DNA from: an uncultured Burkholderiales bacterium
Lineage (GTDB): Bacteria; Pseudomonadota; Gammaproteobacteria; Burkholderiales; Casimicrobiaceae
Reading direction: 5' to 3'
Length of the DNA: 42,011 nucleotides
Assembly: GCA_937944385.1 (NCBI GenBank)
Contig: CALDYQ010000016.1
Span: forward strand, 1-42,011
In this document: positions 7,011 through 18,175 of the stretch, in pieces
How the letters are laid out: each line of letters begins with the position of its first letter
Numbering within the stretch: the stretch's first letter is position 1
Notes under the pieces: model-generated
Databases searched by the model: none
What the model saw: the letters and a program-made list of their open reading frames with translations, nothing else
Told to the model about the DNA's origin: nothing
Position numbers and translations under genes: made by a program

Positions 7011-7715
7011 ATGACTGCTGACGCCCTGCCCATCCGCATCGCCCCGTCGATTCTCTCGGCCGACTTCGCCCGCCTTGGTGAGGAGGTGCGCGCGATCCAA
7101 GCCGCTGGCGCCGACCTCGTGCACTTCGACGTGATGGACAACCATTACGTGCCCAACCTCACGATCGGGCCGCTCGTCTGCCAGGCGATCCGTCCCCACG
7201 TCACGATCCCGATCGATGTCCATCTCATGGTGGAACCGGTCGATGCGCTCGTGCCGATGTTTGCCAAGGCCGGCGCCAACATCATCACCTTCCATCCGGA
7301 GGCGAGTCGCCATGTCGACCGGACGCTCGCCCTCATCCGCGACCAGGGCTGTCAGGCGGGCCTCGTGTTCAACCCCGCGACACCGCTTGAGTGGATGGAC
7401 GACGTGATGGACAAGCTCGACATGGTGCTTCTCATGAGCGTCAACCCGGGCTTCGGCGGCCAGAGCTTCATCGAGTCGGCGATCGACAAACTCAAGCGCG
7501 CCCGCACCCGGCTCGATGCCTATGCGGCCAGGACGGGCCGTCGCATCGCGCTCGAAATCGATGGCGGCGTCAAGGTCGAAAACATTGCCCGTATTGCGCA
7601 GGCGGGCGCAGACACTTTCGTTGCCGGCTCCGCGGTATTCGGCGCGCCGGATGCCGACGGCGGTTACCGCACCATCATGAACAAGCTCAAGAGCGCCGCG
7701 CAAGCGGGCACGTAG
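7011..7715 (+). CDS. cbbE: Ribulose-phosphate 3-epimerase
   Basis: This 234-residue TIM-barrel enzyme interconverts xylulose 5-phosphate and ribulose 5-phosphate in the regenerative part of the Calvin cycle. The family pattern is complete: [17 protein letters not shown] at the N-terminus, [18 protein letters not shown] with the catalytic Asp and metal-binding His, [23 protein letters not shown], and the second Asp in [12 protein letters not shown], followed by the phosphate-binding GSAVFGA. Length is normal for Rpe. It follows cbbY by 26 bp and precedes cbbF by 70 bp. Because it lies in the operon it is named cbbE; it may also be the only rpe of the cell. Confidence 0.96.
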   Translation: MTADALPIRIAPSILSADFARLGEEVRAIQAAGADLVHFDVMDNHYVPNLTIGPLVCQAIRPHVTIPIDVHLMVEPVDALVPMFAKAGANIITFHPEASRHVDRTLALIRDQGCQAGLVFNPATPLEWMDDVMDKLDMVLLMSVNPGFGGQSFIESAIDKLKRARTRLDAYAARTGRRIALEIDGGVKVENIARIAQAGADTFVAGSAVFGAPDADGGYRTIMNKLKSAAQAGT

Positions 7716-7785
7716 GCCCCGCGCGAACAGAGCAACTCTCCACCCGCACACAAACGACCTTGTCACCCTCTGACTGAGAAGCCCG

Positions 7786-8883
7786 ATGAGCACACATGGC
7801 CGATGGACCCTGACCCGCTATCTGATCGAGGAGCGCCGCCGCTTCCCGCAGTCGAGCGGTGAACTCAACGCACTGATTCTCGATGTCTCGCTCGCCTGCA
7901 AGGCCATCGCGCGCATCGTGGCCTACGGCAAACTGGACGATGCCGTTGGCCTGCCGCAGCCGCCGCAGTCCGCTGGGGCCATCAACGTGCAGGGCGAGGA
8001 GCAGAAGCCGCTCGACGTGCTCTCGAACGAACTGTTCATGCGCATGAACGAGTGGAACGGACACCTCGCGGGCATGGCCAGCGAGGAGATGGAAGCGCCT
8101 TTTCAGATCCCCGAGAGCTATCCGCGCGGCAAGTATCTGCTCGTCTTCGACCCGCTCGACGGCTCGTCGAACATCGACGTGAACGTCTCGGTGGGATCGA
8201 TCTTCTCGATCCTGCGCGCGCCGGATGATGTGATTGCAAGCGGACGTGATGTGACCGAGGCCGATTTTCTCCAGCCCGGAAGAGAGCAAGTCGCCGCAGG
8301 CTACGCGATCTACGGGCCGAGCACTCAGCTCGTTTTGACCGTCGGCAACGGCGTGGCCGTGTTCACGCTGCATCCTACGCTGGGCGAGTTCATTCTCGTG
8401 GCCGACAAGGTGCGCGTGCCGGAAGACACCAAGGAATTTGCGATCAACACCTCGAACAGCCGCTTCTGGGAGGCGCCGATCAAGCGCTACGTCGATGAAT
8501 GCCTCGCCGGGAAGACTGGCCCGCGCGGCAAGGACTTCAACATGCGCTGGATCGCCTCGATGGTGGCCGAAGCACACCGCATCCTGATGCGCGGGGGCGT
8601 CTTCATGTATCCGCGGGACACGAAGGACCCATCGAAGCCGGGCCGCCTGCGCCTGCTCTACGAAGCCAACCCTGTCGGCATGATCATGGAGCAGGCGGGC
8701 GGCCGCGCCTCCACCGGGCGCCAGCCGATCCTCGGTGTCATGCCGACGTCGCTGCACCAGCGGATCGGGCTCGTCTTCGGCTCGAAGAATGAGGTCGAAC
8801 GGATCGAGCGCTATCACGCGGAGCCCGCACCCTCGGTCGCGCCGGCGCCGCTGTTCTCCGAGCGTAGCCTGTTCCGCGCCTGA
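7786..8883 (+). CDS. cbbF: Class I fructose-1,6-bisphosphatase
   Basis: This 365-residue class I FBPase removes the C1 phosphate of fructose-1,6-bisphosphate; the proteobacterial form in cbb operons may also act on sedoheptulose-1,7-bisphosphate. The metal-binding signature is intact: DVLSNE, then [20 protein letters not shown] with Asp122, Asp125 and Asn129. The substrate-binding stretch [20 protein letters not shown] is also intact. The C-terminus runs about 20 residues past the usual end ([16 protein letters not shown]), a Pro/Ala tail of no obvious function. It lies 30 bp before cbbP and so should share its mRNA. Confidence 0.96.
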   Translation: MSTHGRWTLTRYLIEERRRFPQSSGELNALILDVSLACKAIARIVAYGKLDDAVGLPQPPQSAGAINVQGEEQKPLDVLSNELFMRMNEWNGHLAGMASEEMEAPFQIPESYPRGKYLLVFDPLDGSSNIDVNVSVGSIFSILRAPDDVIASGRDVTEADFLQPGREQVAAGYAIYGPSTQLVLTVGNGVAVFTLHPTLGEFILVADKVRVPEDTKEFAINTSNSRFWEAPIKRYVDECLAGKTGPRGKDFNMRWIASMVAEAHRILMRGGVFMYPRDTKDPSKPGRLRLLYEANPVGMIMEQAGGRASTGRQPILGVMPTSLHQRIGLVFGSKNEVERIERYHAEPAPSVAPAPLFSERSLFRA

Positions 8884-8913
8884 CATCACGAACCTTTCCG
8901 CAGAGTCGAGCCC

Positions 8914-9798
8914 ATGTCCGAAAAGCATCCGATCATCGCCATCACCGGTTCGTCCGGCGCCGGCACCTCCACGGTCACCCGCACCTTTCAGAACATCTTC
9001 CGTCGCGAGAAGGTCGTTGCCGCCATCATCGAGGGCGATAGCTTCCACCGCTACGACCGAAAGGCCATGCGCCAGCGCATGGCCGAGGAAGAGGCGAAGG
9101 GCAACAAACATTTCAGCCACTTTGGCCCAGAGGGCAACCTGTTCGAGGAGATCGAGGCGCTGTTCCGCACCTATGCCCAGACAGGTACCGGTAAGTGCCG
9201 CAAGTATCTGCACAACGCCGAGGAAGCTGCGCCCTACAAGCAGGAGCCGGGCACCTTCACGCCGTGGGAGGACCTGCCGCCGGAAACGGATCTCCTGTTC
9301 TATGAAGGGCTACACGGCGCGCTCGTCACGGATACGGTGAACGTTGCGCAACATGCCGACCTCCTGATTGGCGTGGTGCCTTCGATCAACCTCGAGTGGA
9401 TCCAGAAGCTGATCCGCGACAAAACCCAGCGCGGCTACAGCCAGGAGGCCGTGGTCGACACCATCCTGCGCCGGATGCCGGACTACGTGAACTACATCGT
9501 GCCGCAGTTTTCGCACACCCACGTCAACTTCCAGCGCGTGCCGGTGGTGGATACCTCCAACCCGTTCATCGCACGGGACATCCCGACGGCCGACGAAAGC
9601 GTCTGCGTGATCCGTTTCGCGAACCCGAAGGGCATCGACTTCCCCTATCTGCTGTCGATGATTGCCGACTCGTGGATGAGCCGAGCCAACACGATCGTCG
9701 TGCCGGGCGGCAAAATGGAGCTTGCCATGCAGCTCATCTTCACGCCGTTCATCTGGCGGATGATGGAGCGACGCAAGCGCGCATTGGGTGCTCTTTGA
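8914..9798 (+). CDS. cbbP: Phosphoribulokinase (proteobacterial class I)
   Basis: This 294-residue kinase phosphorylates ribulose 5-phosphate with ATP to make RuBP, the Rubisco substrate, and is diagnostic for the Calvin cycle. The P-loop GSSGAGTST is at residues 12-20. IIEGDSFHRYDR carries the catalytic Asp, and LLFYEGLHG is the Walker B-like segment. The size and the HFSHFGPEGNLFEEIEALF region mark the octameric proteobacterial type, usually allosterically activated by NADH, rather than the redox-regulated plant and cyanobacterial type; the plant-type regulatory cysteine pair is not seen. Confidence 0.97.
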   Translation: MSEKHPIIAITGSSGAGTSTVTRTFQNIFRREKVVAAIIEGDSFHRYDRKAMRQRMAEEEAKGNKHFSHFGPEGNLFEEIEALFRTYAQTGTGKCRKYLHNAEEAAPYKQEPGTFTPWEDLPPETDLLFYEGLHGALVTDTVNVAQHADLLIGVVPSINLEWIQKLIRDKTQRGYSQEAVVDTILRRMPDYVNYIVPQFSHTHVNFQRVPVVDTSNPFIARDIPTADESVCVIRFANPKGIDFPYLLSMIADSWMSRANTIVVPGGKMELAMQLIFTPFIWRMMERRKRALGAL

Positions 9799-9938
9799 TC
9801 CAGCGGAGCACACCCAACCCGTCGTGATCCCCGCCGCCCATCGGCCGCAACCCGTCCGCGCATCGGAGATCACGCGCACGAGCCCTGGACCTCAACCCGC
9901 CTCGACCGCACTCACAGCCTTATCGGGAGCCTTTGAAC

Positions 9939-11972
9939 ATGGACGTGCAGACGTCAACCGCCGCCACCGACCGTGAACTTGCCAACGCCATCCGCATGCT
10001 TGCCGTCGACGCCGTCGAAGCGGCCAAGAGCGGGCATCCCGGCGCCCCGATGGGCATGGCCGAGATCGCGGTGGCGCTCTGGAAGCGCCATCTGCGGCAT
10101 GACCCCACAACACCCAGCTGGGCGGACCGTGACCGCTTCGTACTCTCGAACGGCCATGGCTCGATGCTGATCTATGCGCTCTTGCATCTCACGGGGTATG
10201 ACCTGCCGATCGAGGAGCTGAGGCGCTTCCGGCAACTGCACTCGAAAACGCCGGGCCACCCCGAAGTTGGCATCACGCCGGGCGTGGAGACGACAACCGG
10301 CCCGCTCGGGCAGGGGATCTCGAACGCGGTGGGCATGGCGCTGGCCGAGAAGCTGCTCGCAGCCGAGTTCAACCGGCCAGGCCACACCATCGTTGATCAC
10401 TTCACCTACGCCTTCTTGGGCGACGGCTGCTTGATGGAAGGCATCTCGCACGAGACCTGCTCGCTCGCCGGCACCCTGCGGCTGTCCAAACTGATCGCCA
10501 TCTATGACGACAACGGCATCTCGATTGACGGGCATGTCGAAGGTTGGTTCACCGACGACACGCCAGGTCGCTTCCGCGCCTACGGCTGGAATGTCATTGG
10601 CCCGATCGATGGCCATTCGGTCGATGCGGTCGATCAGGCGATCTCCGAGGCGAAGAAGCAGGCGCTCCTGCCGGACGGCAAGCCGACGCTGATCATCGCC
10701 AAGACCGTGATCGGAAAGGGCTCGCCCAACAAGGCCGGCGGGCATGACGTCCATGGCGCGCCGCTCGGTGCCGCCGAAGTCGAAGCCACGCGGGCCGCGC
10801 TCGGCTGGACGCACGCGCCCTTCGTCATCCCCGAGAACATCTACGCCGGCTGGAATGCGCGTGCGCATGGCGAGGCCTACCGAGGCGACTGGCAGCGCCG
10901 CTTTTCGGCCTATCAAGCCGCTTTCCCGGCCGAGGCAAGCGAGTTCGAACGTCGAATGAAGGGGGATCTGCCCGCCGACTGGGCAGAACGTCTCCCCGGC
11001 ATCTTCTCGGCGCTCGCCGCCCGTGAAGATGCGGTGGCCACCCGCAAGGCAAGCCAGATTACGCTCGATCACCTCGCACCGCTCCTGCCAGAGTTTTTCG
11101 GCGGCTCGGCCGATTTGACGGGGTCGAATCTCACTAACTTCAAGGGTTGCAAGATCGCGGGCCGGGACACACCGGGCAACCACCTCTCGTATGGCGTGCG
11201 CGAGTTCGGTATGGCCGCGATCATGAACGGCATTGCGCTGCACGGCGGCTATTTGCCGTACGGCGGCACGTTCCTGACCTTTGCCGACTACAGCCGGAAC
11301 GCCATCCGCATGGCCGCGCTCATGAAGCAGCGCGTGATTCATGTGATGACGCACGACTCGATCGGGCTGGGCGAGGACGGCCCGACGCACCAGGCGGTCG
11401 AGCATGTGCCCTCGCTTCGGCTGATTCCGAATCTCGACGTCTGGCGTCCAGCCGACCAACTGGAAACCGCCGTCGCCTGGGCCTGCGCCGTCGAGCGTCG
11501 CGACGGGCCGAGCCTGCTCGCACTCTCGCGCCAGAACGTGCCGCGGCTCGTCAGTGACCCAGCGCGGGTGGCCGAGATTCGTCGTGGCGGCTACGTGCTG
11601 CTCGACTGTGAAGGGACCCCTGAGCTTTTGATCATCGGTACCGGGACCGAAACTCATCTCGCGGTCGAAGCGGCCAAAGCGCTCGCCGCCGAGGGGCGTC
11701 GCGTTCGTGTGGTCTCAATGCCATCGACGAACGTGTTCGACCGCCAAGACAAGGCCTACCGCGAACAGGTCTTGCCTTGCGGTATGCCGCGCATGGCGGT
11801 CGAAGCTGCACACCCGGATCTCTGGCGCAAGTACGTGGGCTCCAAAGGCGACATCGTCGGTGTTTCCACTTTTGGTGAGAGTGCGCCGGCGAAGGCGGTG
11901 TACGAGCACTTCGGCATCACCGTGCCGGCCGTGGTCGAGCGCGCCCGTCGATTACTCGGCGAGTCCAAGTGA
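9939..11972 (+). CDS. cbbT: Transketolase
   Basis: This 677-residue thiamine-diphosphate enzyme transfers two-carbon units between sugar phosphates in the Calvin cycle. The N-terminal cofactor domain shows [20 protein letters not shown]-type loops such as [10 protein letters not shown], and the [12 protein letters not shown] metal/ThDP motif. The pyrimidine domain shows [13 protein letters not shown] and [19 protein letters not shown], and [14 protein letters not shown] follows. Length is standard. The ATG at 9939 is preceded by GGGAG. The stop overlaps the cbbZ start by one base (TGATG), a sign of coupling. About 140 bp separate it from cbbP, with no further gene visible there. Confidence 0.97.
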   Translation: MDVQTSTAATDRELANAIRMLAVDAVEAAKSGHPGAPMGMAEIAVALWKRHLRHDPTTPSWADRDRFVLSNGHGSMLIYALLHLTGYDLPIEELRRFRQLHSKTPGHPEVGITPGVETTTGPLGQGISNAVGMALAEKLLAAEFNRPGHTIVDHFTYAFLGDGCLMEGISHETCSLAGTLRLSKLIAIYDDNGISIDGHVEGWFTDDTPGRFRAYGWNVIGPIDGHSVDAVDQAISEAKKQALLPDGKPTLIIAKTVIGKGSPNKAGGHDVHGAPLGAAEVEATRAALGWTHAPFVIPENIYAGWNARAHGEAYRGDWQRRFSAYQAAFPAEASEFERRMKGDLPADWAERLPGIFSALAAREDAVATRKASQITLDHLAPLLPEFFGGSADLTGSNLTNFKGCKIAGRDTPGNHLSYGVREFGMAAIMNGIALHGGYLPYGGTFLTFADYSRNAIRMAALMKQRVIHVMTHDSIGLGEDGPTHQAVEHVPSLRLIPNLDVWRPADQLETAVAWACAVERRDGPSLLALSRQNVPRLVSDPARVAEIRRGGYVLLDCEGTPELLIIGTGTETHLAVEAAKALAAEGRRVRVVSMPSTNVFDRQDKAYREQVLPCGMPRMAVEAAHPDLWRKYVGSKGDIVGVSTFGESAPAKAVYEHFGITVPAVVERARRLLGESK

Positions 11973-12673
11973 TGGCAGCCGCATTCGATCTCGTGCTGTT
12001 CGATCTCGACGGCACGCTCATCGAGACCGCACCCGAGATTCAGGATGCGGTGAACGACACGCTCGCCTCGCTCGGTTTGGCGCCTGTCGAGCTCGACACC
12101 GTCGTGCGCTGGATCGGGCACGGTACGCGGGAGTTGCTCGTCTCTGCGCTTGCCACGCGGCGCGCACAAGACCGAGCAGCCGTCCTGCTGGCTGATGATT
12201 TCGCCGCGATCGAGGAGGCGTATGCGCTCCATTACGCCGCCCGCTGCGGCACCCGCTCTCGCCCCTACGAGGGCATGCTCGAGACGGTCGAGGCGTTCAA
12301 GGCGGCCGGGCTGCGTGTGGGCATCGTTACGAACAAGGAGGGCCGCTACACCCAGCAGGTCCTCGAGGCGCATGGTCTCGATGAGACGTTCGATCTGGTG
12401 ATCGCCGGCGACACGCTGCCTGCGAAGAAGCCGGATCCGATCGGTATCGACTTCGCGCGCAAGCGCTTCGGAGTGAGTCGCGAGCGCACGCTTTTCGTGG
12501 GCGACTCGTCGATCGATGTCGCCGCGGCGCGCAATGCTCAGGTACCCGTCTGGGTGTTTCCCTGGGGCTACAACCTCGGGCAGCCGATTGTCCAGAGCAG
12601 CCCGGATCGGGTGCTCGGCAGTTACGCCGAGCTCGGGCGCGGTGTGCTCGGCGTCGGCATGTTCGAGGGGTGA
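11972..12673 (+). CDS. cbbZ: Phosphoglycolate phosphatase
   Basis: This 233-residue HAD phosphatase dephosphorylates 2-phosphoglycolate, the product of Rubisco oxygenation. The nucleophile motif FDLDGTLIETAPEI (Asp11, Asp13), the IVTNKEGRYT motif II, KKPDPIGI motif III and FVGDSSIDVAAARNA motif IV are present. GYNLGQPI near the end is typical of Gph. It begins inside the transketolase stop (TGATG), so translation is likely coupled. Together with cbbY, the operon holds two different clean-up phosphatases for Rubisco side products. The ATG is at 11972; a GTG directly before it is an alternative start. Confidence 0.93.
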   Translation: MAAAFDLVLFDLDGTLIETAPEIQDAVNDTLASLGLAPVELDTVVRWIGHGTRELLVSALATRRAQDRAAVLLADDFAAIEEAYALHYAARCGTRSRPYEGMLETVEAFKAAGLRVGIVTNKEGRYTQQVLEAHGLDETFDLVIAGDTLPAKKPDPIGIDFARKRFGVSRERTLFVGDSSIDVAAARNAQVPVWVFPWGYNLGQPIVQSSPDRVLGSYAELGRGVLGVGMFEG

Positions 12674-12717
12674 CCTGGGTCAGCCGTGCGCAAGGCGTGG
12701 CAGACGAAAATTGATAG

Positions 12718-13749
<1,032 letters not shown>

Positions 13750-13782
13750 TCGCCCCGAACCCTCATAGAGAGCGTCGATGAG

Positions 13783-14976
13783 ATGAAGATCAAGCGATTT
13801 GCCGATCTGTGCGCATCCGGTCAGGTGCGAGATAAGCGGGTGTTCATTCGCGCAGACCTCAACGTACCGCTGGACGAAGCGGGCAACATCACGGAAGACA
13901 CGCGTGTTCGCGCCTCGGTCCCGGCCATCCGGATGGCGCTCGACGCGGGCGCCGCAGTGATGGTCACCTCCCATCTCGGCCGTCCGACCGAGGGCGAATT
14001 GAAGCCCGAGGACTCGCTTGCGCCGGTCGCCAAGCGCCTCTCCGAGCTGCTCGGGCGTGAGGTGCCACTCGTGGCCCAATGGGTCGACGGGGTCACGGTT
14101 TCTCCGGGCGACGTGGTCCTGCTCGAGAACTGCCGCGTCAACAAGGGCGAGAAGAAAAACGACGAGGCGCTCGCGAAAAAGATTGCGGCGTTGTGCGACA
14201 TCTTCGTGCACGACGCCTTCGGCACTGCCCATCGGGCGGAGGCGACCACGCACGGCGCGGCTCGCTTCGCGCCGGTGACCTGCGCCGGACCATTGCTGGC
14301 CGCCGAAATCGACGCCCTGACCCGCGCGCTCGCCGAGCCGAAGCGGCCGCTCGTGGCGATCGTGGCGGGCTCCAAGGTGTCGACCAAGCTCACGATCCTC
14401 GAATCGCTCGCGAAAAACGTCGATCAGCTCGTGGTCGGCGGCGGCATTGCCAACACCTTCATGCTCGCTGCTGGCCTGCCAGTCGGCAAGAGCCTCGTCG
14501 AAGCGGATCTCGTACCGCAGGCGAAGGCGGTGATCGATGCGATGGCCGCGCGCGGTGCGGAGGTGCCGATCCCGGTCGACGTAGTGGTCGCCCGGGAGTT
14601 CAAGGCCGACGCCTTGGCGACGGTCAAGGATGCCAAGGATGTCGCTGCGGAGGACATGATTCTCGACATCGGCCCGCAGACAGCGCAGATGCTCGCCGAC
14701 AAACTCAAGGTCGCGGGCACCATCGTCTGGAACGGACCGGTCGGTGTATTCGAATTCGACGCGTTCTCGAAGGGAACCGAGACGATTGCACGCGCCATAG
14801 CGGCCTCCGACGCGTTCTCGATCGCTGGAGGTGGAGACACGCTCGCGGCGATCGCCAAATTCGGTATCGAGCGTGACATCGGGTACATCTCGACCGGCGG
14901 CGGCGCCTTTCTCGAAGTGCTCGAAGGCAAGACGCTACCGGCGATCGAAGTCCTCATGCAGCGCGCAGAGGGCTGA
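13783..14976 (+). CDS. cbbK: Phosphoglycerate kinase
   Basis: This 397-residue kinase phosphorylates 3-phosphoglycerate to 1,3-bisphosphoglycerate in the cycle. The signature [14 protein letters not shown] lies near residue 22, with substrate-binding [40 protein letters not shown] and the nucleotide loop [14 protein letters not shown] followed by STGGGAFLE. Length is normal. It is 33 bp downstream of cbbG and 74 bp upstream of cbbA. No pyruvate kinase gene lies between cbbK and cbbA, although some betaproteobacteria carry one there. Confidence 0.97.
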   Translation: MKIKRFADLCASGQVRDKRVFIRADLNVPLDEAGNITEDTRVRASVPAIRMALDAGAAVMVTSHLGRPTEGELKPEDSLAPVAKRLSELLGREVPLVAQWVDGVTVSPGDVVLLENCRVNKGEKKNDEALAKKIAALCDIFVHDAFGTAHRAEATTHGAARFAPVTCAGPLLAAEIDALTRALAEPKRPLVAIVAGSKVSTKLTILESLAKNVDQLVVGGGIANTFMLAAGLPVGKSLVEADLVPQAKAVIDAMAARGAEVPIPVDVVVAREFKADALATVKDAKDVAAEDMILDIGPQTAQMLADKLKVAGTIVWNGPVGVFEFDAFSKGTETIARAIAASDAFSIAGGGDTLAAIAKFGIERDIGYISTGGGAFLEVLEGKTLPAIEVLMQRAEG

Positions 14977-15050
14977 GCACAGCGAGCCCAGCTCGATCGG
15001 CGCACCATCCATCCCCAAAAACCAAAGCGCAAACAGAGAGGTAATTTCCC

Positions 15051-16088
15051 ATGGCGATGATTTCCCTGCGGCAACTGCTCGATCACGCGGCCGAGCATGA
15101 CTACGGCGTTCCGGCCTTCAACGTCAACAACCTCGAGCAGGTGCAGGCCATCATGGAGGCGGCGGCTGAGACGGACTCACCGGTGATCCTGCAGGCTTCG
15201 GCCGGTGCGCGCAAATACGCGGGTGAAGCCTTCCTCCGTCATCTCATCGTCGCGGCGGTGGAGGCCTACCCCGACATTCCTATCGTGCTGCATCAGGACC
15301 ACGGCACCTCGCCCGCCGTGTGCCAGGCTTCCATCCGCTCGGGCTTCACGAGCGTCATGATGGACGGCTCGCTCAAGGAAGACGGCAAGACGCCGGCCTC
15401 GTACGAATACAACGTCGACGTGACCCGCAAGGTCTGCGAGATGGCGCATGCCGTTGGCGTATCGGTGGAAGGCGAGCTCGGCTGCCTCGGGTCGCTCGAA
15501 ACCGGACAGGCTGGCGAAGAGGACGGCATCGGCGCCGAAGGTACGCTGTCGCATGACATGCTGCTCACCGACCCGGACGAGGCGCGCGACTTCGTGGCCA
15601 AGACCGGCGTCGATGCCCTGGCCATCGCGATCGGTACGAGCCATGGGGCCTACAAGTTCACGAGGAAGCCCACGGGCGACATCCTCGCCATCGACCGGAT
15701 TGCCAAGATCCACGCGGCCATTCCGAACACCCACCTCGTCATGCACGGCTCGTCGAGCGTGCCGCAGGAGTGGCTCGAAGTCATCCGCAAGTACGGCGGC
15801 GACATCAAGGAGACCTACGGCGTGCCGGTCGAGGAGATCCAGCGCGGCATCAAGAGCGGCGTGCGCAAGGTCAACATCGACACCGACATCCGGCTTGCGA
15901 TGACCGGTGCCACGCGAAAGGTCATGGCCGAGCACCCGTCGGAGTTCGATCCGCGCGCCTTCCTCAAGGCGGCCCGGGCAGCTGCAAAGGGGATCTGCAA
16001 AGACCGTTTCGAAGCCTTCGGCACCGCGGGCTGGGCATCGAAGATCAAGCCGATCTCGTGCGAGGCCATGGCCAAGCGCTACGTGTAA
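15051..16088 (+). CDS. cbbA: Class II fructose-bisphosphate aldolase (Calvin cycle subtype)
   Basis: This 345-residue zinc-dependent aldolase makes fructose-1,6-bisphosphate and probably sedoheptulose-1,7-bisphosphate. The metal and substrate sites are visible in [34 protein letters not shown] and [13 protein letters not shown], then the glycine loop and NIDTDIRLA. The subtype matches CbbA of proteobacterial cbb operons. AGAGAGG precedes the ATG. It is the last Calvin gene in the run, and a redoxin gene follows after 11 bp, possibly on the same transcript. Confidence 0.97.
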   Translation: MAMISLRQLLDHAAEHDYGVPAFNVNNLEQVQAIMEAAAETDSPVILQASAGARKYAGEAFLRHLIVAAVEAYPDIPIVLHQDHGTSPAVCQASIRSGFTSVMMDGSLKEDGKTPASYEYNVDVTRKVCEMAHAVGVSVEGELGCLGSLETGQAGEEDGIGAEGTLSHDMLLTDPDEARDFVAKTGVDALAIAIGTSHGAYKFTRKPTGDILAIDRIAKIHAAIPNTHLVMHGSSSVPQEWLEVIRKYGGDIKETYGVPVEEIQRGIKSGVRKVNIDTDIRLAMTGATRKVMAEHPSEFDPRAFLKAARAAAKGICKDRFEAFGTAGWASKIKPISCEAMAKRYV

Positions 16089-16099
16089 AGGGGGCAGTC

Positions 16100-16648
16100 A
16101 TGGCGGCCATCGCACCGGCGGCCGAGCTGGGCTCTGCTGCACCAGACTTCACGCTGAAGGGGACGGATGACCGTATGCATACGCTCGCCGGGTTGCGCGG
16201 CGAGCGCGGCACGGTCGTCGTTTTCATGTGTAACCACTGCCCGTACGTCAAGGCGATCCTCGATCGCCTCGTGCGCGATGCCCGAGACCTGAAGCCCTTG
16301 GGCGTCAACGTGATCGGCATCAATTCGAACGATCCAGCGACATACCCTGAGGATAGCTTTGAAAACATGAAGGAGCTCGCTCCGCGGCTCGGTTTTCCCT
16401 ATCTTTGGGATGAGACGCAGGACGTGGCGCGTGCCTATGGCGCGGTCTGCACGCCGGACTTCTTCGGCTTCGACCGTGACCTGCGGTTGCGCTACCGCGG
16501 GCAGCTCGATGCTTCGCGCAAGGAGACCGCGCCTGAGGGTACGCCGCGTGAGCTGTTCGAAGCGATGAAGATGATCGCCGAGACGGGCATCGGTCCAGCG
16601 ATTCAGAATCCGAGCATCGGCTGTTCGATCAAATGGCGTGAGGGCTGA
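16100..16648 (+). CDS. Thioredoxin-like AhpC/TSA-family redoxin
   Basis: This 182-residue cytoplasmic protein has a thioredoxin fold of the redoxin/AhpC-TSA type. The active-site segment is VFMCNHCPYVKAIL with a CxxC pair at Cys44 and Cys47. TPDFFGFDRDLRLRYRGQLD follows and is typical of the family. A third cysteine lies in GCSIKWR at the end. There is no signal peptide. The ATG at 16100 is preceded by AAAGGGGG. The function is not established; it may reduce disulfides or peroxides. Its 11-bp distance from cbbA suggests cotranscription with the Calvin genes. Confidence 0.85.
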   Translation: MAAIAPAAELGSAAPDFTLKGTDDRMHTLAGLRGERGTVVVFMCNHCPYVKAILDRLVRDARDLKPLGVNVIGINSNDPATYPEDSFENMKELAPRLGFPYLWDETQDVARAYGAVCTPDFFGFDRDLRLRYRGQLDASRKETAPEGTPRELFEAMKMIAETGIGPAIQNPSIGCSIKWREG

Positions 16649-16657
16649 TCGCTTCTT

Positions 16658-16715
16658 TCTCCCGCCCCCTAGGAGGGGGAGAGCTGAGGGCCGATTGAGG
16701 GGACGGAGGGGACTC
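16658..16715. repeat. GC-rich imperfect hairpin, possibly a dispersed intergenic repeat/terminator
   Basis: Between the redoxin and the convergent DUF3617 gene lies TCTCCC (16658-16663), a G/C-rich middle and GGGAGA (16677-16682), followed by GAGCTGAGGGCCGATTGAGG. The general look, CTCCC-rich then GGGAG-rich then GAGGGC, is that of short repeats scattered between genes in many betaproteobacteria. Only one copy is in this window, so the repeat status is inferred; it may simply terminate transcription between convergent genes. Confidence 0.35.
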
Positions 16716-16745
16716 GGCACGCGCCCCCGCATTCCGCCAGGCCAC

Positions 16746-17222
16746 TCACCCACTCTTGCATTCCCCCGTCCGCACCGCGTCGATTTTCTCTCGCCGGTGC
16801 TGAAAGTCTCCGAACTTCTTGCCTCTGGTCTCGACCTCGGCGCTGTAGCGTGTCGCCGAAAGGAGCGTGATCACGGTCTTGTTCTCACCCGAGATGCCGG
16901 GTAGCGTGCAGCGCGCCGAGATCTCGTAACGCGTGCTGTCGAGACGCATGACCTCCGTCTTGCACAGTAGGCTCGTTGCGCGAAGCGTTCTCAGGATCTC
17001 GTGCTTCGGATCGACACAGTACTCGCTGTGGCGTGTCTGCGTCTCGCCGACGTGGGCCGGATTGCCCCCGGCTATCCGCTCGATGCGACGGTCGATCTTC
17101 CAGAGTCCGGGCTTGAGCTGATCGAGCGGCAAGGAATCCAGGGCGCAGGCGAAAGGAGAAGCGAGCAGGCTTGCGGTCACGGCGATCGCCAGGAGCGCGC
17201 TGGGGCGTGGCTGTACGGGCAT
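16746..17222 (-). CDS. DUF3617-type periplasmic protein, unknown function
   Basis: This 158-residue protein begins with a Sec-type signal (PSALLAIAVTASLLASPFACA) and continues with a short domain of the DUF3617 kind. Typical features are LKPGLWKIDRRIER, a QTRHSEYCVDP segment with a conserved cysteine, and alternating beta-strand patterns such as EISARCTLPGISG and VITLLSATRYSAEVETRG. The ATG at 17222 is preferred over a TTG at 17255, which would put 11 residues before the signal peptide. The gene runs opposite to both neighbours. The function of the family is unknown to me. Confidence 0.72.
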   Translation of the reverse strand: MPVQPRPSALLAIAVTASLLASPFACALDSLPLDQLKPGLWKIDRRIERIAGGNPAHVGETQTRHSEYCVDPKHEILRTLRATSLLCKTEVMRLDSTRYEISARCTLPGISGENKTVITLLSATRYSAEVETRGKKFGDFQHRREKIDAVRTGECKSG

Positions 17223-17338
17223 CACGGGTGCAATTGAGAGGACGGCTGTCGACAACGATTGCGTCGCCGTCTCGTGGACAGCGCCGCGTTTTGGGGCGCG
17301 TTACGCTTGCGGTCTCATCGTTTCTGCGCAGTTTGGAC

Positions 17339-18121
17339 GTGTTTTGCGCCGACGCCGATCCTGCTTCGCGCGCGCTGGCCGCGGTGGCGCGCCTGTACGG
17401 CGAGCGCGGTCTGTCGCGGCTGCGCGCGGCTCATGTGGCCGTGATTGGTCTGGGCGGCGTCGGATCATGGGCGGCCGAAGCGCTTGCACGGACCGGGATC
17501 GGGCGGCTCACGCTCATGGATCTCGACGTCATTGCAGAGAGCAATCTCAACCGGCAGATCCACGCCACGCACGCCACCTTGGGCATGAACAAGGTGGACG
17601 CCATGCGCGAGCGGATCGCGGCTATCACGCCCGCCTGCTGTGTTGCTGGTATCGACGAATTCCTTTCTCCGGAGACGCTCGGTCTGCTCCGGGCTGCGAA
17701 CGCCGATGTCGTGATCGATGCCACCGATCAGATCGCAGCGAAGGTCGCGCTCGCCGTGGCCAGTCGCGATGAGCGCTGGCCGCTCATCATCTGCGGCGCC
17801 GCAGGCGGCAAACGTGATCCCTTGCGTCTGCGCAAGGGCGATCTTGCCGAGGCAACGCACGACGCACTCTTGGCTCGCTTGCGCACGCGTCTCCGGCGGG
17901 AGCATGGCTTTCCGACCAGCGCGCATGGCCGCGCGCGTCGATTTGGTCTCACCGCGATCTGGTCGCACGAGTCGGGGCAGGCCTCCCCCGATACGTCTGG
18001 ACAGCGGCCAGGCGCCCCCCTGGCCTGCGGGGGATACGGCTCGGTGGTGATGGTCACGGCAGCCATGGGCATGGCCGCGGCCGGGCTCGCCGTTGAGTTA
18101 GTGCTTGCTGACAAAGCTTAG
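17339..18121 (+). CDS. tcdA: ThiF/MoeB-family E1-like enzyme, probable tRNA threonylcarbamoyladenosine dehydratase
   Basis: The conserved protein starts near ADADPASRALAAVARLYGERG and carries the adenylating Rossmann core: glycine loop VIGLGGVGSWAAEALARTG, LMDLDVIAESNLNRQIHAT, and VVIDATDQIAAKVALA. A C-terminal hydrophobic segment, GYGSVVMVTAAMGMAAAGL, fits the membrane-linked TcdA (CsdL) type. TcdA converts t6A to its cyclic form at position 37 of ANN-decoding tRNAs. The start is uncertain: no ATG is available at a sensible place, and the GTG at 17339 gives 260 residues, a normal length; TTG 17333 is an alternative. The gene is divergent from the DUF3617 gene and ends 55 bp before the sox promoter. 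Confidence 0.8.
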   Translation: MFCADADPASRALAAVARLYGERGLSRLRAAHVAVIGLGGVGSWAAEALARTGIGRLTLMDLDVIAESNLNRQIHATHATLGMNKVDAMRERIAAITPACCVAGIDEFLSPETLGLLRAANADVVIDATDQIAAKVALAVASRDERWPLIICGAAGGKRDPLRLRKGDLAEATHDALLARLRTRLRREHGFPTSAHGRARRFGLTAIWSHESGQASPDTSGQRPGAPLACGGYGSVVMVTAAMGMAAAGLAVELVLADKA

Positions 18122-18175
18122 GCCACCGTATTCCTGCCCCGCTTCGAGCGGCATTTGTGAAGTGAAATTCGGCGC

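Noticed and set aside
7687-9213. 508-codon open frame on the minus strand
   Set aside because: It is antisense to rpe, fbp and prk, which are certain; the translation is His/Arg/Asp-rich without motifs.
9954-11657. 567-codon open frame on the minus strand
   Set aside because: It is antisense to transketolase and has no family signature.
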